From Sphingomonas_L flavalba_A (GTDB lineage: Bacteria; Pseudomonadota; Alphaproteobacteria; Sphingomonadales; Sphingomonadaceae), in the NCBI RefSeq assembly GCF_047553045.1, contig NZ_CP180208.1:1054001-1118000 (forward strand): a DNA stretch of 64,000 nt, in the 5' to 3' direction. Of the stretch, positions 40,595-48,634 are shown one piece after another (the stretch's first letter is position 1; the number at the start of each line of letters is the position of its first letter). A program made the translations under genes and the position numbers. Under the pieces are notes generated by a model. It searched no databases and was not told where the DNA came from. It worked only from the letters and a program-made list of their open reading frames with translations.

Positions 40595-41827
40595 TTATGC
40601 GGCTCCCTGATCGCGGATGGGCACAACTTCCGCACCCCTGCGCAGCGTATCCAGATGGTCGCTCCACCATTGCGCCATTTTCACGCGCTCTTTCCAGTGC
40701 GCGCCGCGATGATAAGCCGCGCGCACCTTGTCGTCGTCGCCATGGGCAAGTGCGCGTTCGATGGCATCCGGATGCCACTTCCCGCATTCGTTCAGCAGCG
40801 TTGATGCCATCGCCCGGAACCCGTGCGCGGTCATTTCGTCGCTGGTATAGCCCAGCCGGCGCAGCCCGGCGTTGATCGTGTTCTCGCTCATCGGGCGTGC
40901 GCGAGTGCGAACCGACGGAAAGACAAACCCGGCCGGTCCCGTGACCGCCTGCACTTCGCGGAATAGGTCCACCGCTTGCCGGGATAGCGGGACTTGGTGC
41001 GCTTTGCGCATTTTCATCTTGCCTGCCGGGATGATCCAGAGCGCGCCGTCCAGATCGAACTCGCTCCATTCGGCATGGCGCAGCTCGCCGGGGCGAACAA
41101 AGACATGCGGGGCGATTTGCAGCGCCAGCTTGGTTATGCCGCTGCCGTCATAGTCATCGATGGCGCGAAGCAATTGGCCGACCTTCCGCGCATCGGTAAT
41201 CGCGCCGTAATGCGTGACGGTGGGCGCGGTCAGCGCGCCGCGCAGATCGCGGGTAGGGGCGGACGCCAGCCGCGCGGTCGCTACGGCGTAGCGGAACACG
41301 GAACCGGCCAGTTGCAGGCTGCGCCGGGCGCTCTCCAGTTTTCCCTTGCCTTCAATCCTGCGAATGGCCGTCAGCACGTCCGCCGGTTCAATCTCACCAA
41401 TAGGCAGTTTGCCGATGGACCCGCAGACTAAAGACAGCAGATATTCGCTTCGCGTGGCTGTTGCAGGTGCCCAGCCTTTCACCCCATCGCGTCGCCTCTT
41501 CTCGCAATATTCGTCGCAGATCGCCTTGAACGTGTCCGCCGCCTTTAGGCGGGCGCGCACCTTGTCGCGCTGCTTTTCGCGGGAAGGGTCTTTGCCAAAC
41601 GCGATCAGTTCCCGCGCTTCCTCCCGGCGACGGCGAGCCTCGCCAAGTCCGATTTCGGGATAGGCTCCGATGGCCAGCAGCTTCTCGCGTCCATCGACAC
41701 GATATTTGAGCCGCCAGAGTTTGCCCCCGGCTGGTGTGACCAGCAGAAACATGCCGCCGCCGTCTGCCAGCTTGATCGCCTTTGCGCCGGGCTTGGCATT
41801 CCGAATTGCAACATCAGTCAGAGCCAT
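40595..41827 (-). CDS. P4-type tyrosine integrase of the island
   Basis: The 410-aa protein has the DUF4102 arm-binding N-terminus (MALTDVAIRNAKPG, then GGMFLLV and LAIGAYPEIGLGEAR), a core-binding domain and the catalytic residues Arg245, His335-x2-Arg338, His362 and Tyr372. It starts at the ATG at 41827, where the family begins; 12 further codons upstream are open. It is oriented away from the tRNA-Gly gene with about 210 bases between, and TACCCCC repeats fill the space. It should catalyse integration at the tRNA 3' end. Confidence 0.95.
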   Translation of the reverse strand: MALTDVAIRNAKPGAKAIKLADGGGMFLLVTPAGGKLWRLKYRVDGREKLLAIGAYPEIGLGEARRRREEARELIAFGKDPSREKQRDKVRARLKAADTFKAICDEYCEKRRRDGVKGWAPATATRSEYLLSLVCGSIGKLPIGEIEPADVLTAIRRIEGKGKLESARRSLQLAGSVFRYAVATARLASAPTRDLRGALTAPTVTHYGAITDARKVGQLLRAIDDYDGSGITKLALQIAPHVFVRPGELRHAEWSEFDLDGALWIIPAGKMKMRKAHQVPLSRQAVDLFREVQAVTGPAGFVFPSVRTRARPMSENTINAGLRRLGYTSDEMTAHGFRAMASTLLNECGKWHPDAIERALAHGDDDKVRAAYHRGAHWKERVKMAQWWSDHLDTLRRGAEVVPIRDQGAA

Positions 41828-41854
41828 AGGAACCGCCAGCCTATCCGAGGTCTG

Positions 41855-41926
41855 TACCCCCAATATACCCCCAGGCTTGGGGGTATCGACTTGGCCACTT
41901 TGCCAGTACCCCCCAATCGTACCCCC
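41855..41926. repeat. Cluster of five TACCCCC motifs beside the integrase
   Basis: Copies start at 41855, 41866, 41906 and 41920, with one inverted at 41879-41885. TACCCCCA-GGCT-TGGGGGTA (41866-41885) is a perfect 8-bp dyad. The same motif occurs twice at 28919-28937 at the other island end. They fit arm-type sites bound by the integrase N-terminal domain, and the cluster also overlaps the integrase promoter. Confidence 0.6.
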
Positions 41927-42040
41927 ACCGGCTGGTGGCTGAATGCGAACGCGGCTGAACGCTTGCGGCCTGATTACCGCTGAATACCGTGGATTTGGGG
42001 GGTCTGTCTAGACGGATATGAACGTCATCGGACAGGAGAG

Positions 42041-42114
42041 TGGAGCGGGTGAAGGGAATCGAACCCTCGTCGTAAGCTTGGGAAGCTTCTGCTCTACCAT
42101 TGAGCTACACCCGC
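42041..42114 (-). tRNA. tRNA-Gly (CCC anticodon), island insertion site
   Basis: The 74-nt gene on the minus strand starts GCGGGTG and ends CACCCGC-T-CCA, with an encoded CCA. The acceptor stem is a perfect 7 bp, the D-arm AGCTCAATGGTAGAGC and the T-arm GAGGGTTCGATTCCCTT are standard. The anticodon loop TTCCCAA places CCC at positions 34-36. It matches the layout of E. coli tRNA-Gly(CCC). Its last 18 bases are the island attachment core. Confidence 0.96.
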
Positions 42115-42181
42115 GCGCGCGGCGTCGACTGCCACAAGCGCGGTTGGCGGTCAACGAGTCAATCGGGGCGGCGGCGACTGG

Positions 42182-43369
42182 TCAGGCGATCAGTTCCACC
42201 GCCACCGCCGTCGCTTCCCCGCCGCCAATGCACAGCGACGCGACGCCGCGCCGGCCGCCGCGCGCCTGCAGGGCGGAGAGCAGGGTGGCGAGGATACGCG
42301 CGCCGCTGGCGCCGATCGGGTGGCCGAGCGCGCAGGCGCCGCCGTTGACGTTGGTGATCGCGTGATCGAGGCCAAGATCGCGCATCGCGATCATCGCGAC
42401 GACGGCGAAGGCCTCGTTCACTTCGTACAGGTCGGCGTCGCCGGTTTTCCAGCCGGCCTTGTCCAGCGCCTTGCGGATCGCGAACACCGGCGCGGTGGTG
42501 AACAGGGCCGGGGCATGGGCGTGGGCGGCCTGCGCGACGATGCGGGCGACCGGGGTGACGCCCAGCCGGTCGGCGACGCTCTGTCGGGTCAGCACCAGCG
42601 CGGCGGCGCCGTCGGAGATCGACGAGGCGTTGGCGGCGGTGATCGTCCCGTCCTTGGCGAAGGCGGGTTTCAGCGTCGGGATTTTCGCCGGATCGGCCTT
42701 TTGCGGTTGTTCGTCGAGCGCGACCGTCGTCGTGCCCTTGCGCCCGGCGATGTCGACCGCGACGATTTCGCGATCGAAGGCGCCGGATTGCTGCGCCTGT
42801 TTTGCCCGTTCGAGCGAGGCGACGGCATATTCGTCCTGCCCCTCGCGGGTGAACTGATATGCGGCGGCGGTTTCTTCGGCAAAGCTGCCCATCAGCCGGC
42901 CGGGTTCGTAGGCGTCTTCCAGCCCGTCCAGATACATATGGTCCATCGCCCGGTCATGGCCGATGCGGGCGCCGCCGCGATGCTTCATCAGCAGATAGGG
43001 CGCGTTGGTCATGCTTTCCATGCCGCCGACGACGAGCAGATCGGCCGAGCCGGCGGCGAGCGCGTCGGCGCCGAGCATCGTCGCCATCATGCCCGACCCG
43101 CACATCTTGTTGACCGTTGCCGCTTCCACCGACTGCGGCAGGCCGGCCTTCAGCGCCGCCTGACGCGCCGGGGCCTGCCCCAGCCCGGCGGGGAGGACGC
43201 AGCCCATGTAAATCCGCTCGATCAGATCGCCCGCCACCCCGGCGCGGGTGACCGCCGCGCCGACCGCGGCGGCGCCGAGATCGGTGGCGCTGGCGCCGGA
43301 CAGGCTGCCCTGAAACCCGCCCATCGGCGTGCGGGCGTAAGACAGGATGACGATCGGATCGGTGGCCAT
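42182..43369 (-). CDS. Acetyl-CoA acetyltransferase (thiolase)
   Basis: The 395-aa thiolase condenses or cleaves acetoacetyl-CoA. The nucleophile Cys lies in VNKMCGSG (about residue 89), GGMESMTNAPY follows, and the C-terminal half has VNEAFAV, GHPIGASGAR (catalytic His) and CIGGGEA (second Cys). Length and motifs fit the biosynthetic/degradative thiolase II family. It is a stand-alone gene next to the tRNA, with no phaB or other fatty-acid gene beside it. Confidence 0.93.
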   Translation of the reverse strand: MATDPIVILSYARTPMGGFQGSLSGASATDLGAAAVGAAVTRAGVAGDLIERIYMGCVLPAGLGQAPARQAALKAGLPQSVEAATVNKMCGSGMMATMLGADALAAGSADLLVVGGMESMTNAPYLLMKHRGGARIGHDRAMDHMYLDGLEDAYEPGRLMGSFAEETAAAYQFTREGQDEYAVASLERAKQAQQSGAFDREIVAVDIAGRKGTTTVALDEQPQKADPAKIPTLKPAFAKDGTITAANASSISDGAAALVLTRQSVADRLGVTPVARIVAQAAHAHAPALFTTAPVFAIRKALDKAGWKTGDADLYEVNEAFAVVAMIAMRDLGLDHAITNVNGGACALGHPIGASGARILATLLSALQARGGRRGVASLCIGGGEATAVAVELIA

Positions 43370-43442
43370 GACGTGTGCCTCTCTGGAATGACGAGGGGGC
43401 TATCTAGGGCAGGCGGCCGCCGATGCCAAATGCGGACATGCG

Positions 43443-43775
43443 TTATTGTCTGGCGACGCGCAGCACCCCTTTCATGCCAGGATGGAAGCGGCAGACGAAC
43501 GGAAACACCCCGGCGGCGGTCAGCAATGTGCGGCCGCGCGCCTTTGGTTGCAGGTCGACGTCGAAGCTCTTGTTTGCCGCCGTGGCGGTGTGGCGGACGA
43601 CATCGTCGTTGACCCATTCGATCGTGTCGCCGACGCGCAGCCCGGCGGGCACCGGGCCGAACGCCATCGCCTTCATCGTCACGACATAGGTCTTGCCCGC
43701 CGCGAGCAGCGGGGCCGGTGCCGCGGTGAGCGCGGCACTGGCGAGGGCGAGCAGCACCGGGTGCGGCGCGCGCAT
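43443..43775 (-). CDS. Secreted cupredoxin-like blue copper protein
   Basis: The 110-aa protein starts at 43775, two bases after the DUF4142 stop; the longer frame across DUF4142 is a shadow. It has a signal peptide (about residues 1-26, LLAAG) and the complete type-1 copper set His62, Cys95, His98 and Met101 (FVCRFHPGM). It resembles plastocyanin/amicyanin-like periplasmic electron carriers. It is co-transcribed with DUF4142 and probably the ECF sigma gene. Confidence 0.87.
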   Translation of the reverse strand: MRAPHPVLLALASAALTAAPAPLLAAGKTYVVTMKAMAFGPVPAGLRVGDTIEWVNDDVVRHTATAANKSFDVDLQPKARGRTLLTAAGVFPFVCRFHPGMKGVLRVARQ

Positions 43776-43777
43776 GA

Positions 43778-44305
43778 TCAGCGCACCGTCATGGCGAGGT
43801 GCTCGGCATGGCCCTGATGCTCGCTGAACAGCTTTAGCCCGGCTTCCAGCAGGTCCTTCAGCTCGGCGTTGCCGGCGCTGGGGATAAGCAGGCCGGACAG
43901 GGCGCCGTTGACCGTCTTGTGGAACGTCACCTCGCCCGTGACATAGGCCCTGTCGAACGCCGCGCCGCTCAGCGCCGCCTGCGCCTTCAACTGCTTCGCC
44001 GCTTCCGCCGACAGCGCCTGGCTGGTCGGATTGTCCTGTGGCGTCACGCCCAGTTTCCTGACCAGCGCCAGCGCCTGTTCGTTCACCGCCTGATGATCGC
44101 GCACCATCGTTTCGGCGAAGGCGCGGACCGCCGGGCTCTGCGCCCTGGCAATGGCCTGTCTGCCGGCCTCGACGTCGATCGCGCCCGCCGTGTAGGCGAT
44201 GTGGGCGATCTGCGGGTCGGTCAGGGCGGCCGCCTGCGCCTGTGCCTGCGCCGCGACCGGCGCCGCCAGGGCGACCGCCGCCGCGAACCCGATTGTCTTC
44301 ATCAT
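43778..44305 (-). CDS. Secreted DUF4142-family protein
   Basis: The 175-aa protein starts at the ATG at 44305, eight bases after GGAG; an upstream extension of 10 codons is less likely. It has a signal peptide ending near AQAQA. The DUF4142 four-helix bundle of the ferritin-like superfamily carries a pattern such as MVRDHQAVNEQALAL with an acidic/His helix and FHKTVNGAL. The family is abundant in periplasms and linked to stress or metal resistance, without a defined reaction. It lies 63 bases after the ECF sigma gene and two bases before the cupredoxin gene. Confidence 0.87.
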   Translation of the reverse strand: MMKTIGFAAAVALAAPVAAQAQAQAAALTDPQIAHIAYTAGAIDVEAGRQAIARAQSPAVRAFAETMVRDHQAVNEQALALVRKLGVTPQDNPTSQALSAEAAKQLKAQAALSGAAFDRAYVTGEVTFHKTVNGALSGLLIPSAGNAELKDLLEAGLKLFSEHQGHAEHLAMTVR

Positions 44306-44368
44306 TGTGCCATCTCCATTGCCGGCGGGCGCCATGCCCGCCCTGCCGCTTGGATGGCGATGTGGCGC

Positions 44369-45061
44369 CTAGGGTTCCCCGGTTTCGCCGCAAAACGCGC
44401 CGACCACCCGTTCGGTCATCGCCTCGCAGGCGAGACCAGCGAACGGGAAGCTGCCGTGGAGGGCGGCGCGCAGTTGCGGCCCCAGATCCTTCTGCAAGCG
44501 GCGGCGGGCGCGCAGGTGGCGGGTCTTGACCGTCGCCGGCAGGATATCGAGCAGGCGGGCGGTCTCGTCGACGCTGACGCCCTCGATCTCGCGCAGCACG
44601 AAGACCAGGCGGAAATCGTCCGGCAGCCGGCTGACCGCCTGTTCGAGCAGCACGCGGATCTGGTGCTGGGCCAGTTCCGCGTCCGGTTGCGGCCGGGCGC
44701 CGCCGGCCAGCTTCTCGCGATATTCGTCAAGCATCACCACGGAACCTTGCGCCAGCGCCGTTTCGCGCAGCTTGCGCCGCCGCCGTTCCAGCGCCTCGTT
44801 GATGACGATCCGGGTCAGCCAGGTCGACAGCGCCGAATCGCCGCGAAAGCCGCCGATCGCGGCGAACGCCTTCAGATAGGCGTTTTGCAGCACGTCCTCG
44901 CTGTCGCCACGGTGTTTGAGGATGCCGTACGCCACCCGGAACAGCCGCTGGTTGTGGCGGGTGGTGACGAGGCGGACGGCGGCCGGGTCGCGCGCGGCGA
45001 TGCGCTCGGCCAGCGCCGGGTCGGACAGTTGCTGGTAATCGATACGCGGTTGGGCACCCAT
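44369..45061 (-). CDS. ECF-family RNA polymerase sigma factor
   Basis: The 230-aa sigma-70-family protein has region 2 (LFRVAYGILKHRGDSEDVLQNAYLKAF and STWLTRIVINEALERRRR, about residues 40-95) and region 4 (LPDDFRLVFVLREIEGVSVDETA plus TVKTRHLRARRRL, about 145-195). It has a C-terminal tail (GLACEAMTERVVGAF) of about 25 residues with one or two Cys, which may sense redox or metal. No anti-sigma gene is adjacent. The DUF4142 and cupredoxin genes directly downstream are probable targets or co-operon members. Confidence 0.88.
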   Translation of the reverse strand: MGAQPRIDYQQLSDPALAERIAARDPAAVRLVTTRHNQRLFRVAYGILKHRGDSEDVLQNAYLKAFAAIGGFRGDSALSTWLTRIVINEALERRRRKLRETALAQGSVVMLDEYREKLAGGARPQPDAELAQHQIRVLLEQAVSRLPDDFRLVFVLREIEGVSVDETARLLDILPATVKTRHLRARRRLQKDLGPQLRAALHGSFPFAGLACEAMTERVVGAFCGETGEP

Positions 45062-45118
45062 GCTTCATCCCCCATTGCCGCCATTGGACGGCAAAACCGG
45101 CGCAAGGTTCCCGCGTGT

Positions 45119-45469
45119 TCAGCTTTCCCGGTCGCGCCTGCGCAGCAGCCGCAGCAGCAGGTGGGACAGCAGCAGCGCGACCGCGACGGCGGCCATGTCG
45201 GCATACCAGTCATGCACGTCGGCGTCGCGGTGGATGGCGGGGATCGCCTGAACCAGTTCGATCAGCCCGCCGAACGCGGCGAGCAGCGCCGCCGTCACCC
45301 ACCAGCGTATGCTTGGCCAGCCGAGCGTCGCGATCGTCGCCAGCGCGGCGAAGGCCAGCGCGTGCTGGTATTTGTCGCCCGGCAGGATCTGCGGCGGCTG
45401 CGGCGACCACGCGAAATAGAGGGTCACCGCGACGGCGAGCCAGAACAGGGTACGGAACAGGTGAGTCAC
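45119..45469 (-). CDS. VanZ-like small membrane protein
   Basis: Four hydrophobic segments and the pattern SPQPPQILPGDKYQHALAF followed by WYADMAAV fit the VanZ-like family, which includes a teicoplanin-resistance protein of unclear activity. The start at GTG 45469 (116 aa) is a guess; a TTG at 45505 would add 12 residues. It is divergent from recO and convergent with nothing nearby. Confidence 0.7.
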   Translation of the reverse strand: MTHLFRTLFWLAVAVTLYFAWSPQPPQILPGDKYQHALAFAALATIATLGWPSIRWWVTAALLAAFGGLIELVQAIPAIHRDADVHDWYADMAAVAVALLLSHLLLRLLRRRDRES

Positions 45470-45549
45470 GCAGCGCGCGATGACCGAGGATGCCGGGCGA
45501 TGCAAGCGCGGAACTGGTGCGGCGCGGCACGACGGCCTATGGCCGGGCC

Positions 45550-46281
45550 ATGCGGATAGAGGGCCTGGCGATCATCTGCGCGGTGCGCGGGCATGGCGAG
45601 CATGGCGCCGTCGTCCGCGCGCTGACCCCGGACAACGGGCTGTTGGCCGGCTATGTCCGGGGCGGGCGGTCGCGGCGGCTGCGGCCGGTGCTGATGCCGG
45701 GCAACCTCGTCCATGCCGAATATCGTGCCCGCACCGCCGAGCAGCTTGCCGGGCTGACCGTTGAACTGACGCACAGCCGGGCGCCGCTGTTCGCCGAGCC
45801 GCTGCCCGCCGCCGCGATCGACTGGGCGTGCGGCCTGACCGCGACGGCGCTGGCGGAGGGGCTGGCCCACCCCCGGCTGTTCGTGGCGCTGGACGGCGTG
45901 CTCGGCGCGGTCGAGGCGGCGCCGTCGGCGCGCGGCTGGGCGGCGAGCCTGGCGCGCTACGAACTGCTGCTGCTCGCCGAGCTGGGCTTCGGCCTGGACC
46001 TGCGGCGCTGCGCGGTGACCGGGGCGGAAGACGATCTGGCCTATGTCAGCCCGCGCAGCGGCAAGGCGGTCGGGCGGGCGGCGGGGGGCGGCCATGTCGA
46101 CCGGCTGTTCCGCCTGCCGCCCTTCCTGCGCGACGGCGGCGCGGCCGGATGGGACGAAGTGTTTGACGCGCTGGCGATCACCGGCCATTTCCTCGCCCGC
46201 GACATTCTGGTCGACCGCAAGGCGGACATATTGGCAGCGCGGGCGCGGCTGATCCACCGGCTGCGGCGTGCCGCGGAATGA
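45550..46281 (+). CDS. recO: DNA repair protein RecO
   Basis: The 243-aa protein starts at ATG 45550 (MRIEGLAIICAVRGHGEHG), the conserved N-terminus of the OB-fold domain; the open frame continues 20 codons upstream without support. The helical C-terminal domain follows: the ELLLLAELGFGLDL motif (about 140-153) is characteristic, and one Cys (LRRCAVTG) remains of the zinc-finger-like site. RecO loads RecA with RecR on SSB-coated gaps. Its stop overlaps an ATG that could start leuB. Confidence 0.92.
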   Translation: MRIEGLAIICAVRGHGEHGAVVRALTPDNGLLAGYVRGGRSRRLRPVLMPGNLVHAEYRARTAEQLAGLTVELTHSRAPLFAEPLPAAAIDWACGLTATALAEGLAHPRLFVALDGVLGAVEAAPSARGWAASLARYELLLLAELGFGLDLRRCAVTGAEDDLAYVSPRSGKAVGRAAGGGHVDRLFRLPPFLRDGGAAGWDEVFDALAITGHFLARDILVDRKADILAARARLIHRLRRAAE

Positions 46282-46313
46282 CGGGGCCGAGTAACAGGGA
46301 AGGGGTTTCGAGC

Positions 46314-47360
46314 GTGCTGATCGCGTTATTGCCGGGGGACGGAATTGGACCGGAAGTGGTGGCGGAGGCGGTGCGCGTGCTCGAACACGTCGCACCCGAC
46401 CTTCGTTATGAGCAGGCGCCGGTCGGCGGCGCCGCGTACAAGGCCACCGGCCACCCGCTGCCGCCGGAAACGCTGGCGCTGGCCAAACGCGCCGACGCGA
46501 TCCTGTTCGGCGCGGTCGGCGACCCGGCCTGCGACGCGCTGGACCGGCACCTGCGGCCGGAACAGGCGATCCTCGGCCTGCGCAAGGAATTGGGCCTGTT
46601 CGCCAACCTCCGCCCGGCGACGCTTTTTCCCGAACTGGCCGATGCCTCGGCACTTCGACCGGAGATCGCGCGTTCGATCGACATGGTGATCGTCCGCGAA
46701 CTGACCGGAGACGTCTATTTCGGCCAGCCGCGCGGCCGCCGCACCACCGACACCGGCCGGCGCGAGGGGTTCGACATGATGCGCTATGACGAGGATGAGG
46801 TCGCGCGCATCGCCACCATCGCGTTCGAAACGGCGCGCGGGCGCAAGCGGCGGCTGTGCTCGGTCGACAAGGCCAATGTGCTCGAAACCTCGCAATTGTG
46901 GCGCGACGTGGTGATCGAGGTCGGCGCGCGCTATCCCGACGTCGCGCTGGAGCACATGTATGTCGACAACGCCGCGATGCAGCTGGTCCGCGCGCCCGGC
47001 CATTTCGACGTGATCGTCACCGGCAACCTGTTCGGCGACATATTGTCCGATCAGGCGTCGATGTGTGCCGGGTCGATCGGCATGTTGCCGTCGGCGGCGC
47101 TGGGCGCGGGCGGCCCCGGCCTGTACGAGCCGATCCACGGGTCCGCGCCCGACATTGCCGGGCAGGGCAAGGCCAATCCGCTGGCGACGATCCTGTCGGC
47201 GGCGATGCTGCTGCGCCATTCGCTCGGCCGCGCGGCGGAAGCGGACAGGATAGAGGCGGCGGTGGCGGCGGCGCTGGCCGGCGGCGCCCGCTCCGCCGAT
47301 CTCGGCGGCAGCCATTCGACCCGCGAGATCGGCGACCGGGTGCTGGCCGCCCTGGCATGA
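46314..47360 (+). CDS. leuB: 3-isopropylmalate dehydrogenase
   Basis: The 348-aa enzyme oxidises 3-isopropylmalate in leucine synthesis. It carries LLPGDGIGPEV at the start, RELTGDVYFGQPRG (about residue 128), KANVLETSQLWRD (about 188) with the catalytic Lys, NLFGDILSDQASM (about 235) and GPGLYEPIHGSAPDIAGQG (about 262-280), all isopropylmalate dehydrogenase signatures. GTG at 46314 after AGGGAAGGGG is preferred; the ATG at 46278 overlapping recO is an alternative. Unusually it lies between recO and a glycosyltransferase, away from leuCD. Confidence 0.95.
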   Translation: MLIALLPGDGIGPEVVAEAVRVLEHVAPDLRYEQAPVGGAAYKATGHPLPPETLALAKRADAILFGAVGDPACDALDRHLRPEQAILGLRKELGLFANLRPATLFPELADASALRPEIARSIDMVIVRELTGDVYFGQPRGRRTTDTGRREGFDMMRYDEDEVARIATIAFETARGRKRRLCSVDKANVLETSQLWRDVVIEVGARYPDVALEHMYVDNAAMQLVRAPGHFDVIVTGNLFGDILSDQASMCAGSIGMLPSAALGAGGPGLYEPIHGSAPDIAGQGKANPLATILSAAMLLRHSLGRAAEADRIEAAVAAALAGGARSADLGGSHSTREIGDRVLAALA

Positions 47361-48460
47361 CCGGGCCGCTCGAACTGGCGATCGTGCTGCCGACCTTCAA
47401 CGAGGTCGACAATGTCGCGGCGGTGGTCGAGCGGATCGACAAGGCGCTGGCCGGGCGGGCGTGGGAAGCGATTTTCGTCGACGACGGCAGCCCGGACGGC
47501 ACCGCCGCCCGCGTCCGCGAGATCGGCCGCCATGACCGGCGGGTTCGGGTGATCGAGCGTGTCGGGCGGCGCGGCCTGTCATCGGCCTGCATCGAGGGGA
47601 TGATGGCCACCTCCGCACCGTGCATCGCCGTGATGGATGCCGATTTGCAGCATGATCCGGCGCTGCTCGCGACGATGCTCGACCGGCTGGCGGAGAAACC
47701 GGACCTGGAGCTGGTCGTCGCCTCGCGCTTCGTTCCCGGCGGCGGCACCGGCGACTGGGACCGCGACCGCGCCGCCAAGTCGGAACTGGCGACGCGGATC
47801 GCCCGGCTGGTGCTGCGCGCCGAGCTTGCCGACCCGATGAGCGGCTTTTTCATGATCCGCGGCGACCGTTTCCGCCAGATTGCGCCGCGCCTGTCCGGCA
47901 TTGGCTTCAAGATCCTGCTCGACCTGTTCACCACCGCTCGCCGGCCGCTGCGTTTCGAAGAGATTCCGTACCATTTCCATGCCCGCTTTGCGGGGGAGAG
48001 CAAGCTGGACCATGTCGTCGCGCTCGAATTCCTGATCGCGCTCTACGACCGGACTTTCGGCCGCATCGTCCCGACCCGCTTCGCGATGTTCGGAACGATC
48101 GGCGCGATCGGCATCGGCGTTCACATGACGTTGCTGACCGTCGCATATCGCGGCCTTGGCCTGGGGTTCGTCGCGGCGCAGACGATCGCGACGATGGCGG
48201 CGATGACGTTCAACTTCTTCCTGAACAACGCGCTGACCTACCGCGACCGGCGGCTGCACGGGGCGCGGGCGCTGCTGTGGGGCTGGGGCAGCTTCTGCCT
48301 GGTCTGTTCGGTCGGGGCGCTCGCCAATGTCGGCGTCGCCGCTTTCCTGTTCGAATTCCGCCATGCGCTGTGGACGGTGTCGGCGCTGGCCGGCGTTCTG
48401 GTCGGCGCGGTGTGGAATTTCGCGCTGTCGTCCCGCTTCACCTGGGGCCGGTATCGCTAG
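47357..48460 (+). CDS. Family-2 glycosyltransferase fused to a GtrA-like membrane domain
   Basis: The 367-aa protein has an N-terminal GT-A domain of the DPM1/polyprenol-phosphate type (LAIVLPTFNEVDN at residues 6-18, DDGSPDGT at about 42, DADLQHDP at about 95, with Asp metal ligands). A C-terminal GtrA-like domain has four hydrophobic segments (about 235-360; NNALTYRDR is typical). It would make polyprenyl-phosphate sugar for envelope glycosylation. The PMT-type transferase opposite could use the product. The ATG overlaps the leuB stop by four bases; a longer frame inside leuB is a shadow. Confidence 0.9.
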   Translation: MTGPLELAIVLPTFNEVDNVAAVVERIDKALAGRAWEAIFVDDGSPDGTAARVREIGRHDRRVRVIERVGRRGLSSACIEGMMATSAPCIAVMDADLQHDPALLATMLDRLAEKPDLELVVASRFVPGGGTGDWDRDRAAKSELATRIARLVLRAELADPMSGFFMIRGDRFRQIAPRLSGIGFKILLDLFTTARRPLRFEEIPYHFHARFAGESKLDHVVALEFLIALYDRTFGRIVPTRFAMFGTIGAIGIGVHMTLLTVAYRGLGLGFVAAQTIATMAAMTFNFFLNNALTYRDRRLHGARALLWGWGSFCLVCSVGALANVGVAAFLFEFRHALWTVSALAGVLVGAVWNFALSSRFTWGRYR

Positions 48461-48546
48461 GTTTCGTCGGTTTCGGGCGGAAACGGCACCGCCCTCCAGC
48501 GCCATTCCAACGATGCTGCGCATCTTCGAAACCTTGGGCGCTTCCG

Positions 48547-48608
48547 CCCGCTCTCCCACCCGGCCTCCCATATGATACTGCCGTTGGGAGGCCGGGTGGG
48601 GGAGCGGG
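48547..48608. terminator. Long bidirectional hairpin between convergent glycosyltransferase genes
   Basis: Arms 48547-48570 and 48585-48608 are 24 bases each with one G-U-type mismatch, separated by a 14-base loop. It starts 87 bases after one stop and ends 27 bases from the other. Further out, AAACGGCACCG (48481-48491) and CGGTGCCGCTT (48610-48620) form a second pair of arms with one mismatch. A terminator or REP-type element is likely. Confidence 0.7.
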
Positions 48609-48634
48609 CCGGTGCCGCTTAAACAGGACAAACT

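Larger units (their letters stand above)
28842..42058. mobile_element. Genomic island integrated at tRNA-Gly(CCC)
   Basis: The 13.2-kb segment lies between TGGAGCGGTGAAGGGAA (28842-28858) and the tRNA-Gly 3' end TGGAGCGGGTGAAGGGAA (42041-42058), which agree except for one missing G. A P4-type integrase gene sits next to the tRNA. TACCCCC motifs lie just inside both ends. The cargo is a second recombinase, two small DNA-binding proteins, a conserved orphan, a type I restriction-modification operon with an extra gene, and an ATPase. Several parts are visibly poorer in GC than the flanks (for example 29.1-31.0 and 34.0-35.8 kb). Confidence 0.88.

Noticed and set aside
43776..44393. Fusion of the cupredoxin to an upstream Arg/Gly-rich region
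   Set aside because: That part is a shadow of the DUF4142 gene in another frame. A signal peptide begins exactly at 43775.
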